Under the pieces are notes generated by a model, which did not search any database, had not been told where the DNA came from, and saw only the letters and a program-made list of their open reading frames with translations. Position numbers and translations under genes: made by a program. From Candidatus Eisenbacteria bacterium (lineage in GTDB: Bacteria; Eisenbacteria; RBG-16-71-46; SZUA-252), in assembly GCA_005893305.1 (NCBI GenBank), contig VBOZ01000014.1, positions 27,626-91,625 on the forward strand: a stretch of DNA of 64,000 bases. The letters are read 5' to 3'. Positions 42,544 through 51,123 of this stretch are shown here, piece by piece. Each line of letters starts with the position of its first letter. Positions within the stretch are counted from its first letter, which is position 1.

Positions 42544-44063
42544 GAGTTCTCCTTGAGTGTTTGGAAGAGGCGGAGCATCGCCTCGGTGTCCCGGCGGCAG
42601 TAGGCGAGGAGCCCCTCGCGGAGCTTCTTCCTCTGCCAGTCCGGGGTCTTGGGATCGGTCATCACCGCGAACGCGCCGGCAGCCTGGCTCCCCTCCCGTA
42701 TCTCCAGATCGCTGTAGTCCAGCCCCTCCACCAGCACCGGCAGGACGGCCTTGATCGAAAACGAGCCGTGGAAGTCGGGGTGGTAGTAATGGGCGTGGAT
42801 GAGGTGATGGAGATCGACCATGCGCTCCTCCACCAGCGGTAGCAGACGTCCGGCGAGGGAGGGAATGGCTTCCGCCAGCCCGCGGATGACCCGCGCTTCG
42901 AACTCCGAATAGACGACGATCGAGCCGTCCCCGTCGAGCGCGGCGAGCAGCTCCTCGGTCAGGCGGCGGCGCGGATCGGTTCGCTCGGTGTGGAGGTACG
43001 TCCGCTCGTGAAGAGCGCCCCCCGCCTCCAAAACATGGTCGGACCACTGGAACGGCGTCTGCTGGAACGGCTTCGTGCCCGGAATGATCGGGATCGCGGG
43101 GTTACACGTCTCGAAATCGAGAAAGTGGATGGGGTAACGAACCTCTTCGAGCTTGGTCTTCAGATCGGGGTGCGAGTACGGCTCCCCAGTCAGGACGCAG
43201 TTCCGGACTCGCCACTGGAGATCGCTCAGTCCGTCGAACTCCTCGGGAATGTCGCGGATATCGGAGATGTCCGCGCCGAGCAATGCGCCGTAGATCTTGG
43301 GCGATAGCCTTGGGAGATCGGCCACGTGGTGCTCCGGCGCTCCCTGGTGGCAGTAATCGTAGAAGGAGCAGATGTAGGGCTTTCGGCAATGGGGCCCGAC
43401 CGCGACGTCGGGCGCCTCGGTCGCCTGGAGGGTCGCCCGCATCGCCTCGATCCGCGCCAGGAGCCCTGGAATCGCGCCCCGGGCCTCCGCGGTCAGGTCC
43501 TGCTCGGTGAAGAGGGCGCCCAGATCGTACTCGCCGCCGGGCCAGACGTACTGATTGTTCACGTGGAGGAGGCGCGCGCGGGCGATCGGAACGCCTGCTC
43601 CCTCGGCCACGTGGAGCTGGACCGCGATGTCGGCGAGATATTCCTCTTTGAACCCGGAGCTGGATTTCACCTCGATGAGATTCCACGCTTTCCCGCCGGC
43701 GCGCGCCAGGATGTCGACGCGCGCGCGGATCTGCGCGTGGGTGAAGGCCGCTTCATACACGGCGGGGGTCGCGGGATCGGCGAGCGCGGCCGAGGTTTGA
43801 CGCACGGCCTGGTCGTGCAGCTGCGGGTCCTCGTTCGCCATGATGCCGCCCGGATACCTTCCGCGCGCGACCTCACCCACCTGCCTCCCCGCCTCGAGGA
43901 TGGCCAGGCGGCCCAGGTCCATCTGGTCCTTCTCTCTATGGTGATAGGCCTCGAGGTAGAGCCGCTTCATGCACTGAAGTCCCGCCATCACGCGGGACTT
44001 GGAGAGGGCCCGGACCGAGGCGCGGCGGGACGCCGAGATATCGAAGAGTGGAAGCTGGTTCAT
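42540..44063 (-). CDS. DUF2779-type fusion of Cas4/RecB-like nuclease and DEDD exonuclease
   Basis: The 507-residue protein has two parts. Residues about 25-250 form a RecB/Cas4-like PD-(D/E)XK nuclease: RARVDIL..WNLIEVKSSSGFKEEYLADIAVQLHV supplies the D, ExK and Q motifs. A Cys in LQCMKRLYLEAY and a group in HCRKPYICSFYDYC look like Fe-S ligands as in Cas4/AddB. Residues about 310-500 form a DEDD/RNase-H-like exonuclease (IHFLDFETCNPAIPI; VVYSEFEARVIRGLAE; YCRRDTEAMLRLF). The ATG at 44063 is preferred over a longer frame. No cas genes are nearby. The biological role is unknown. Confidence 0.82.
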   Translation of the reverse strand: MNQLPLFDISASRRASVRALSKSRVMAGLQCMKRLYLEAYHHREKDQMDLGRLAILEAGRQVGEVARGRYPGGIMANEDPQLHDQAVRQTSAALADPATPAVYEAAFTHAQIRARVDILARAGGKAWNLIEVKSSSGFKEEYLADIAVQLHVAEGAGVPIARARLLHVNNQYVWPGGEYDLGALFTEQDLTAEARGAIPGLLARIEAMRATLQATEAPDVAVGPHCRKPYICSFYDYCHQGAPEHHVADLPRLSPKIYGALLGADISDIRDIPEEFDGLSDLQWRVRNCVLTGEPYSHPDLKTKLEEVRYPIHFLDFETCNPAIPIIPGTKPFQQTPFQWSDHVLEAGGALHERTYLHTERTDPRRRLTEELLAALDGDGSIVVYSEFEARVIRGLAEAIPSLAGRLLPLVEERMVDLHHLIHAHYYHPDFHGSFSIKAVLPVLVEGLDYSDLEIREGSQAAGAFAVMTDPKTPDWQRKKLREGLLAYCRRDTEAMLRLFQTLKENS

Positions 44064-44235
44064 GCGACATAAACGATAGCACAGGAGCGAGGGAACGCCG
44101 GACGCGAACGGACCCGGGCGAACTCGCAAGATGCTGTATTGGGCCCGCCGCGCCGGCATCCGAATAATACAGGATGGGAGCCATTTGTGCCGCCCATCGA
44201 AGGATTCCCACACCATCCGGCCGCGAGGTTAGGAT

Positions 44236-44856
44236 ATGGGACTCGTGAGCGCCCACCCGGATCCGATCGCCCTCTTTCAGGAATGGTTCCAAGCAGCGCA
44301 CAAAGTCGGGCTGCCGGAGCCGTCGGCCGCGGCGCTGGCGACCGTAGGGAGTGACGGCCAGCCGTCCGCGCGGATGGTCCTTGCCCGCGGCGTCGACGAG
44401 CGCGGCATTGTCTTCTACACCAACTTCCAGAGCCGGAAAGGCCAGGAGCTGGGCAGCGGACGATCGGGCAACGCGAAGGGCGGCGTGAAGACTTCCCTCT
44501 GCTTCTACTGGCCGCCGCTCAATCGGCAGGTTCGGATCGAGGGAGAGGCCGTTCCCGTCACAGACGCGGAAGCCGACGCCTACTGGGCGACGCGACCGCG
44601 CGCGCATCAGGTCGCCGCGTGGGCATCGCCGCAGAGCCAAGAGCTCCCCGGCGGCCGGGCCGATCTGGAGAAGCGCTACGCGGAGATGGACCATAGGCTT
44701 CCCCGGGAGAACGTGCCGCGTCCTCCGTTCTGGTCGGGATTCCGCGTCACGCCGAGCAAGATCGAGTTCTGGGAAGGGAAGCCGAATCGGCTCCACGAGC
44801 GGACGCTCTACCGGCGGGAGGGATCCGGCTGGGCCGCCGTGACCCTGGCTCCTTGA
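44236..44856 (+). CDS. pdxH: Pyridoxamine 5'-phosphate oxidase
   Basis: This FMN enzyme oxidises pyridoxamine or pyridoxine 5'-phosphate to pyridoxal 5'-phosphate. The 206-residue protein carries ALATVGSDGQPSARMVLARGVDERGIVFYTNFQSRKGQELG and the C-terminal PDX-type segment PPFWSGFRVTPSKIEFWEGKPNRLHERTLYRR. About nine residues (NAKGGVKTS) between SGRSG and LCFYWPPLNRQVRIEG are longer than the usual spacing. PLP made here would serve the HemL and Spt enzymes in the same window. Its stop overlaps the next gene as TTGA. Confidence 0.93.
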   Translation: MGLVSAHPDPIALFQEWFQAAHKVGLPEPSAAALATVGSDGQPSARMVLARGVDERGIVFYTNFQSRKGQELGSGRSGNAKGGVKTSLCFYWPPLNRQVRIEGEAVPVTDAEADAYWATRPRAHQVAAWASPQSQELPGGRADLEKRYAEMDHRLPRENVPRPPFWSGFRVTPSKIEFWEGKPNRLHERTLYRREGSGWAAVTLAP

Positions 44857-45626
44857 CGCCGGGCCCGCGCGGGGGCTGGGCGATCTCACGCCGCCTCGCG
44901 GCGCTTGGAATCGCGGCGGTCGCGGCGGATCTGGGTGGGGTGTTCTTCAAGAGCCCCCTCGGGCCGCCTGGTGTCACCGCCGGCGATTGGATCGACGCGC
45001 TCGGCACGTTCGTGGCGATCGCGCTCTACGCGTGGATCGCGGCGGGGCTCGCCGCTCGCGAGCGGCGCCCGTATCCAGCCCTCGCCCACATCGCCGCGGC
45101 CGCCTACGCGATGGGACGCGGCGTCCACCTCGCCGCGAACTCCATCCACGACATGATCGATCGAACCGGGGGAGCCGACCCGTGGGGGCTTGTCTATCTC
45201 TGGGACGAGCGCGTGGGCCACACCATGGTGGACCTGGCGCGGATCGGCTTCGCGATCGTGCTCGTGTCGCTCGAGCGCCCGCTGGGTGCGAGCGGAAGCG
45301 CCGCGGGCTCCGGGGAAGCGGCCGGCGCCGCCCACGCCGGCGCTACCTCCGGCTCCGGCGGAAGAGTCGCCCTATTCGTGGGGGCCCTCGCCTACGGCTT
45401 CACGTACTTCGCGAGCGCCGTCGAGGGGCAGACGGTTCCCCTCGCACTTCCCTTCTCTCTCGCCTTCGCCGTCTGGGGAATCGGAAGCGCCGCGCGCGGG
45501 CGGGCGCTCGGGCCGGCGCGCTCGTTCTTCACCGGCGCCGCGGTCGTATCGCTCCTGCTGTTCGCGATCTGGGGCATCTGGCAGCGCGGGTTCCCCGAAT
45601 TCACGCACGTGGGCCTCATTCGCTAG
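44853..45626 (+). CDS. Uncharacterised multi-pass membrane protein
   Basis: The 257-residue protein has about six to seven hydrophobic segments. It starts with TTG at 44853, overlapping the pdxH stop. Conserved-looking polar positions within membrane segments are GRGVHLAANSIHDMID and DERVGHTMVDLARIG, with several His residues that could bind metal or heme. I do not recognise the family. Coupling to pdxH is translational and need not mean shared function. Confidence 0.65.
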   Translation: MTPGPRGGWAISRRLAALGIAAVAADLGGVFFKSPLGPPGVTAGDWIDALGTFVAIALYAWIAAGLAARERRPYPALAHIAAAAYAMGRGVHLAANSIHDMIDRTGGADPWGLVYLWDERVGHTMVDLARIGFAIVLVSLERPLGASGSAAGSGEAAGAAHAGATSGSGGRVALFVGALAYGFTYFASAVEGQTVPLALPFSLAFAVWGIGSAARGRALGPARSFFTGAAVVSLLLFAIWGIWQRGFPEFTHVGLIR

Positions 45627-45758
45627 AACAGCTGCGCCCCAAGTTGCGGCGCGCCGGGACGCCGCCCCGGGATCGGTCCCTTTCTTTCCGGTGCCTGCGG
45701 CGTTACCATGCATAAGGGGGTCATCCCGATCACGCACCGTTCTTAGGAGGTACCCCTC

Positions 45759-46853
45759 ATGCGCTTCCCGGACCCCGCCCCGCGAATGTTCCTGCTCCTG
45801 CCCCTCTGCCTTGTCCTGATCGCCGCAGGATGCTCGGACAGCCGCGACCCCCTCGGGCCGTCTCAGACAAAAGGCGCCGCGGCGCTCTCGGACGCGCTCC
45901 AGCCCGGATCGGACGCCTCCACGGAGGCGGGCCGCCTCAAGCCGACCCTGAGCAACATCTGGCCGAACGATGACGGGCGGTCGTGGACCTTCCGGATTCA
46001 GGAACGCTCGTGGCGCAACCAATTCACGGTCCGGGCCTACCCGACCCCCGCGCAGGTGCCGCCCGTGCCTTCCCTCGACGATGTCGCGGTGCTTCTCCGC
46101 TGGCTTCCGATCGGCCCGAACGCGGTGGTCTCCACCGCGGGCTACCGGATGCAGTTCAACGGGACGAGGACCACCGCGTCGGGGGCGGTCGGTCAAAACC
46201 TCGAGACCACGGTCCTCGAAGCACCATCCCCGGCGGAGCCCCCTACGAACTCGGTCGCCGGGGTCCCGATGCCGACCGGATTCCTCCGCGCGCTCTCGGT
46301 CGCTCGCCCGGATCTCGCGCCCAAGATCGCCAGGCGATGGCCGGCCGCTGCGGCTCGGGCCTTCTCCGCGGCCACCGCGACCTCGGTCCGCGCGCCGGAC
46401 TTTCTGTTCGGGTACGCCTGGGTGAAGACGAGCGAGTTCATCGGGAGCTACGGCGACGTCAGCACCCAGCTGGCCTGGAAATATCTGGTGGCCGATCTCA
46501 CCCGTGGGAGCACCTTCAGCCTGCAGCTCGTGCCTGATCTCGCGAGCGACATCTTCCTGCACGCCCGCGTGCTCCGCGAGCCGAAGCCCATCAACGGGGC
46601 GAACAGACTCCGAAGTGCGCTGCAGGTGCTCTACGTCATCGATTTCGGCGTGAGCCTCGCGACGGACGTGAACGGGAACGTCACCGGCTATTACAGAGTT
46701 TATTCGTACGGAACGGTGGACTACATCGCGGGCGTCGGCCCGGTGGCGAGCTACGAACGGGCGTACGTCGCGCCGGGAATGCCTCTCGACCCGGGACAGT
46801 ACGATCAGACGATCAGCCTCGCGGCGACGGTGGCGCGCCCCCAGCTTCCCTGA
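45759..46853 (+). CDS. Putative lipoprotein of unknown function
   Basis: The 364-residue protein has a lipoprotein signal: a hydrophobic segment (MFLLLPLCLVLIAAGC) with the Cys lipobox IAAGC at about residue 25, followed by Ser/Asp. The mature part is mixed beta-rich with no motif I recognise (WPNDDGRSWTFRIQERSWR; VADLTRGSTFSLQLVPD). AGGAGG precedes the ATG. A perfect hairpin follows 13 bases after the stop. A structural or sensing role at the inner face of the outer membrane is possible. Confidence 0.7.
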   Translation: MRFPDPAPRMFLLLPLCLVLIAAGCSDSRDPLGPSQTKGAAALSDALQPGSDASTEAGRLKPTLSNIWPNDDGRSWTFRIQERSWRNQFTVRAYPTPAQVPPVPSLDDVAVLLRWLPIGPNAVVSTAGYRMQFNGTRTTASGAVGQNLETTVLEAPSPAEPPTNSVAGVPMPTGFLRALSVARPDLAPKIARRWPAAAARAFSAATATSVRAPDFLFGYAWVKTSEFIGSYGDVSTQLAWKYLVADLTRGSTFSLQLVPDLASDIFLHARVLREPKPINGANRLRSALQVLYVIDFGVSLATDVNGNVTGYYRVYSYGTVDYIAGVGPVASYERAYVAPGMPLDPGQYDQTISLAATVARPQLP

Positions 46854-46866
46854 GAGAAAATAAGGC

Positions 46867-46894
46867 GGCCCCCGGGACGCCGGTCCCGGGGGCC
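46867..46894 (-). terminator. Strong hairpin between convergent genes
   Basis: GGCCCCCGGGAC (46867-46878) and GTCCCGGGGGCC (46883-46894) form a perfect 12-bp stem with loop GCCG. Read on the minus strand it is followed by a partly U-rich tract (from AAAATAA at 46857-46863). It can end transcription from the minus-strand gene at 46920 and probably also from the lipoprotein gene. Confidence 0.75.
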
Positions 46895-46919
46895 GATCTG
46901 CTTGGCGGAGGCGGCGGCG

Positions 46920-47501
46920 TCAGCGCGTCATCGTCAACCGCTCGGGGGGCGTCTCCATCGGGCCTTGACGCACCTGGTGCCAGAACGCCCCGGGGTTCGC
47001 CCGCCTGAGTCGCGCGGTCTCCGCCACCGAGTGGACGGCGAAGCCGACGCCGCAGCCGGTGGTGATACCGGCCATGAGATCGCCGTGGGGGCTCGCCGCG
47101 GCGTAAAGCCACGCGAAGACGACCGCCGCGACGACCATGGCGTTCACGAGGAGAGTCGCCGCCCAGTCGCTCGAGGGATTGAATCCGGGCACGACCTCGA
47201 GGTGACCGAGCCGCGTGAACCACTTCGGCCCGCCGTTCTGGGTCTCGACGAATTCCTTCACGTACCCCGCGATGAGCCTGACCTGATTCCTGCTGTGGAT
47301 CGTCGCGTAGTACCCGAACGCCGACGCGAAGATCACCGGGAGCATGAGGCTCGAGCTCTTCGCTCCGATCCCCCACGACAGGAGAACCGCCGCGACCAGA
47401 CCGGCGGCCGTCCAACAAATCAATGCCGCCCGCTCCGCGTCCCGCCCGCGCGTCATGAGCGCTTGATATTCCGCGTGCTCCCAATCGCCAGATCCGGACA
47501 T
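46920..47501 (-). CDS. Uncharacterised small membrane protein
   Basis: The 193-residue protein has about four membrane helices in two pairs (AALICWTAAGLVAAVLLSWGIG / SLMLPVIFASAFGYYATI and LLVNAMVVAAVVFAWLYAAA / MAGITTGCGVGFAVHSV). A soluble loop lies between the pairs. I do not recognise a family. The gap 47502-47795 upstream contains an AT-rich stretch at 47665-47712, otherwise nothing identifiable. Confidence 0.65.
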   Translation of the reverse strand: MSGSGDWEHAEYQALMTRGRDAERAALICWTAAGLVAAVLLSWGIGAKSSSLMLPVIFASAFGYYATIHSRNQVRLIAGYVKEFVETQNGGPKWFTRLGHLEVVPGFNPSSDWAATLLVNAMVVAAVVFAWLYAAASPHGDLMAGITTGCGVGFAVHSVAETARLRRANPGAFWHQVRQGPMETPPERLTMTR

Positions 47502-47795
47502 TTCCGCCCTCCGTGCTCAATTGCGGCCGCAAGTGGATCGGCCCCGCCCCCTGCGGCGCCTTCGCGACCTATCGGCAGGTCGGCTCCTGAATTTGACTCC
47601 TACGAGTGTGATCGATCCTCCGCGAGTGGCGCTGCCCGGTCACGGTCCCCGGGGTACCTCAAGGGTCAGATATGTCGCGTATATCGTTGTATGTAAATAC
47701 GTTATTGAAAAAGCTCCGACCGGGCATACGGGTTGCTTTACCCCATGTTGTTGGCGAACGGGGGCCCCCCCAGGCGCCGGAAAGGAGCGGTCACG

Positions 47796-48488
47796 ATGAA
47801 CGCGATGTGGATCCAGAGCAGACGATTGACGCTCGTGGGCCTTCTTGGCACCGCGGTGCTGTTCGGCTCGCCCGTCTCCGCCCAGGCGGACCAGGGCAAA
47901 TGGTGGAATCCGGAGCGCGGTACCCGGGACGACCGCGGCACCCGGGACGACCGCGGTGCCCGCGACCAACGCGGTGGCCGCGACGATCGCAGCGTGAGGC
48001 GCTCCACGGAGGGCTGGGATGCCTACCGGGCGCCGGGGTGGCGCGATCGCGGGGCCTACCAGCAAGGGCCGCGATATTCGCGACCCTGGCAGGGGCGTCG
48101 TATTTATCGCGAGCGCACGTGGCTGCGCTCGGGTTGGGGCTATCGCGGCCGGCCGGCCTCCGGGTGGAGGTATTACAGCGCGCCGTCCTACTACTATCCC
48201 CGGCACATCATTTACGTGCGTCCCGTCCGGTTCTTCATCTCGGCGAGAATCGGCGGCGTACATGTCCGCGCGGGCGACTACGGCGACTACGGCGACCCCT
48301 GCGACATCTACGGGTGCAACTTCTGTGACGCGCAGTTCACGAGCTTCGACGCGTACGAGCATCACATGGCACATTGCCCCTACGCTCCGCGCGGCTACAG
48401 AGTCGTCGCGAGCGACTGGGACCACGGGCAATGGGACGACGGTCAATGCCAGGACGACCGCGGGTGGGATCGGGAGGACGAGGAGTAG
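47796..48488 (+). CDS. Secreted Arg/Asp-repeat protein with a classical zinc-finger motif
   Basis: The 230-residue protein has a signal peptide (LTLVGLLGTAVLFGSPVSAQA). A tandem repeat of period six follows (RDDRGT, RDDRGA, RDQRGG, RDDRS; residues about 42-65), then a Tyr/Arg-rich middle. Near residue 170 it has CNFCDAQFTSFDAYEHHMAHC, which matches C-x2-C-x3-F-x5-Y-x2-H-x3-C, the spacing of a C2HC classical zinc finger. Such a motif in an exported bacterial protein is unusual. ATG 47796 follows AAGGAG. No function is recognised. Confidence 0.7.
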   Translation: MNAMWIQSRRLTLVGLLGTAVLFGSPVSAQADQGKWWNPERGTRDDRGTRDDRGARDQRGGRDDRSVRRSTEGWDAYRAPGWRDRGAYQQGPRYSRPWQGRRIYRERTWLRSGWGYRGRPASGWRYYSAPSYYYPRHIIYVRPVRFFISARIGGVHVRAGDYGDYGDPCDIYGCNFCDAQFTSFDAYEHHMAHCPYAPRGYRVVASDWDHGQWDDGQCQDDRGWDREDEE

Positions 48489-48651
48489 CCCATCTCCCGG
48501 CTGAATCGGGCAATGCTATCGGACCGGCGCGACCACAAGTCGTGCCGGTCGTTTTCTTGGGGCCCCTGTGGTACCCTCATCCGCTGTTCGTATCCCAAGC
48601 TCTATCGGAGTGGCCTCCAAAGGGATCCCGTTGGGTCAGGCGACCGAAGCG

Positions 48652-49380
48652 ATGACGAGGGAGGGGCTGGGGGCGACCGACCGGCGCGACGCGTGGTGGC
48701 TCGCGCCCGGCGCCGTCGCGGCCGGCCTTGGACTCACCGGCCTCTACCTGGTGTGGGCCGCCGCGCAGAACGCGCACTTTAGATTCGGGGGCTACCTCTC
48801 CCCCGTCTATTCGCCGGAGATCCACCCCGGATGGTGGCCGATCTCTCCGGCCTTCCTGATCCTCATCCCGCCTCTTCTGTTCCGGACCACCTGCTATTAC
48901 TACCGGAAGGCGTACTACCGGGCCTTCTTCTGGGATCCGCCCGCCTGCGCGGTGGGCGAGATCAAGCGCCCCTACGTGGGCGAGGCCAAGTTCCCGTTCG
49001 TCCTCCAGAACATGCATCGGTTCGCGCTCTACCTGGCCCTCTTCTGGCTCATTTTCTTGTGGAAGGACGTCTGGGACGCCTTCCACTTCGACGGACGGTT
49101 CGGTATCGGTCTCGGCTCCCTCTTCATCCTCGCGAGCACCGGCACGCTGACGCTCTACACGACGTCCTGCCATTCCTGGCGCCATCTGATCGGCGGGAGG
49201 CTCGACTGCTTCTCATGCTCCGCGAGCGCGCGCGCCCGGCACGGTCTCTGGGGTTGGTTCACCGGCTTGAACCAGCGGCACCAGCTCTACGCATGGATCT
49301 CCCTCTTCTCGGTGACCGCCGCTGACGTCTACGTCCGGCTCCTCTCCATGGGCATCCTTCTGGACCGGAGGCTCCTGTGA
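48652..49380 (+). CDS. Succinate dehydrogenase membrane anchor-like subunit (Sdh1-type)
   Basis: The protein of about 242 residues has five or so membrane segments, with LQNMHRFALYLALFWLIFLW and TLYTTSCHSWRHLIGGRLDCFSC. His residues could ligate heme. It resembles the membrane subunit encoded with the SdhA/SdhB of mycobacterial Sdh1-type complexes more than SdhC/SdhD of E. coli. Its stop overlaps the sdhA GTG (GTGA). The start is uncertain; ATG 48652 is used, as longer frames add no membrane segment. Confidence 0.78.
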   Translation: MTREGLGATDRRDAWWLAPGAVAAGLGLTGLYLVWAAAQNAHFRFGGYLSPVYSPEIHPGWWPISPAFLILIPPLLFRTTCYYYRKAYYRAFFWDPPACAVGEIKRPYVGEAKFPFVLQNMHRFALYLALFWLIFLWKDVWDAFHFDGRFGIGLGSLFILASTGTLTLYTTSCHSWRHLIGGRLDCFSCSASARARHGLWGWFTGLNQRHQLYAWISLFSVTAADVYVRLLSMGILLDRRLL

Positions 49381-51113
49381 GCGTCCGCTTCGAATCCCAC
49401 GACGTGGACGTGCTGGTGATCGGGGCGGGCGGCGCCGGGCTTCGCGCCGCGATCGAGGCGTCGGCGATGGGCGCCCGCGTCGGCGTCGTCTGCAAGTCGC
49501 TCCTCGGGAAGGCCCACACCGTGATGGCCGAGGGGGGCGTCGCCGCGGCGCTCGCGCACGTGGACCCCAAGGACTCCTGGAAGGTCCACTTCCGCGACAC
49601 CATGCTCGGCGGAAAGATGCTCAACCACTGGCGCATGGCGCAGCTCCACGCGCAGGAGGCTCCCGAGCGCGTGCGCGAGCTCGAGCGCTGGGGCGCGGTG
49701 TTCGACCGGACGGGCGATGGGCGAATCTTGCAAAGAAATTTCGGCGGGCACAGCTCGCCGCGCCTCGCCCACGTCGGCGACCGCACCGGGCTCGAGATGA
49801 TCCGCACGCTCCAAGATCACGGCGTCCATCAGGGCCTCGAGGTCTACATGGAGTGCACGGTCTCGAAGCTCCTCCTGGACGGCGGGCGCGTCATCGGCGC
49901 GTTCGCCTACTGGCGCGAGACCGGGCGCTTCGTGGTGTTTCGCGCGAAGTCGGTCGTCCTCGCCACGGGCGGGATCGGAAAGGCGTACAAGGTTACGTCG
50001 AATTCCTGGGAGTACACGGGGGACGGCCATGCGCTCGCGTACGAGGCGGGCGCGGAGCTGATCGACATGGAATTCGTGCAGTTCCACCCCACCGGGATGG
50101 TGTGGCCCCCCGGCGTGCACGGGATCCTCGTGACCGAGGCCGTCCGGGGCGAGGGTGGGGTCCTCAGGAACTCGACGGGCGAGCGCTTCATGGAGCGCTA
50201 CGATCCGAAGCGCATGGAGCTCTCGACGCGCGACATGGTCGCGCGCGCCATCTACACCGAAGTGAAGGAGGGTCGGGGTTCGCCCCACGGCGGCGCCTTC
50301 CTCGACATCTCCCACAAGCCGGCGGAGCTCGTGAAAAAGAAGCTTCCCTCGATGTACCACCAATTCCTGGAGCTGGCCGACGTCGACATCACGAAGGGAC
50401 CGATGGAGGTCGGACCGACGACGCACTACATCATGGGCGGCGTGCGCGTCGATCCGGACACCGGGGCCTCGACGCTGCCCGGCCTCTACGCGGCGGGGGA
50501 AACCTCCGGAGGGATGCACGGCGCGAACCGCCTCGGCGGGAATTCCCTCTCCGACCTCCTCGTCTTCGGCCGCCGCGCCGGCATGGGCGCGGCCGAGGCC
50601 GCGAAGAAGATTCCGGGGCACGCGGAGCTCGACCCGGCACAGATCGAGGCCGCGGAGCGCGAGATGCTGGCTCCGTTCGAGCGGCGCGGGGGCCCCTCAC
50701 CGTACGAAGTCCACGCGAAGCTCCAGGAGACGATGCAATCTCTCGTCGGAATCTTCCGCGTCGAGGCGGATCTGCGAAAGGCGATCGATGAAATCGCCGC
50801 GCTCGCTCGCGAAGCGGAGCGGATCACCGTCACGGGCGCCCGCGAATTCAACCCGGGCTGGCACCTGGCCCGGGATCTTCGGTCGATGCTCCTCTGCAGC
50901 GAAGCGGTGGCTCGAAGCGCGCTTCTCCGGAAGGAAAGCCGGGGCGGGCACGCGCGCCTCGACTATCCCAATCCGGACCCCGAGCTCGGAAAGAAAAACA
51001 GCGTTGCCAGGAGAGACGGAGGGGCGATGAGCGTGACGCAGGCGCCGCTCCCCGAGATGCCCGCCGAGCTCCGCGCGATCGTTGACGCCGATCTCGAGCT
51101 GGTGAAGGTCTGA
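49377..51113 (+). CDS. sdhA: Succinate dehydrogenase/fumarate reductase flavoprotein subunit
   Basis: The FAD-containing catalytic subunit oxidises succinate to fumarate, feeding electrons to SdhB and the membrane quinone. FAD motif VLVIGAGGAGLRAAIEA is at the N terminus, with the His for covalent FAD in GKAHTVMAEGGVAAAL. Catalytic regions are QFHPTGMVWPPGVHGILVTEAVRGEGG and TTHYIMGGVRVD. FAD return is GLYAAGETSGGMHGANRLGGNSL. Length is 578 residues, start GTG. Fumarate reductase cannot be excluded by sequence. Confidence 0.94.
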   Translation: MSVRFESHDVDVLVIGAGGAGLRAAIEASAMGARVGVVCKSLLGKAHTVMAEGGVAAALAHVDPKDSWKVHFRDTMLGGKMLNHWRMAQLHAQEAPERVRELERWGAVFDRTGDGRILQRNFGGHSSPRLAHVGDRTGLEMIRTLQDHGVHQGLEVYMECTVSKLLLDGGRVIGAFAYWRETGRFVVFRAKSVVLATGGIGKAYKVTSNSWEYTGDGHALAYEAGAELIDMEFVQFHPTGMVWPPGVHGILVTEAVRGEGGVLRNSTGERFMERYDPKRMELSTRDMVARAIYTEVKEGRGSPHGGAFLDISHKPAELVKKKLPSMYHQFLELADVDITKGPMEVGPTTHYIMGGVRVDPDTGASTLPGLYAAGETSGGMHGANRLGGNSLSDLLVFGRRAGMGAAEAAKKIPGHAELDPAQIEAAEREMLAPFERRGGPSPYEVHAKLQETMQSLVGIFRVEADLRKAIDEIAALAREAERITVTGAREFNPGWHLARDLRSMLLCSEAVARSALLRKESRGGHARLDYPNPDPELGKKNSVARRDGGAMSVTQAPLPEMPAELRAIVDADLELVKV

Positions 51114-51123
51114 AGGAGACCCG

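Noticed and set aside
47665..47735. AT-rich segment upstream of the zinc-finger protein as a promoter or integration site
   Set aside because: It has TTGAAA but no well-spaced -10 match and no direct repeats or integrase gene, so I only note it.
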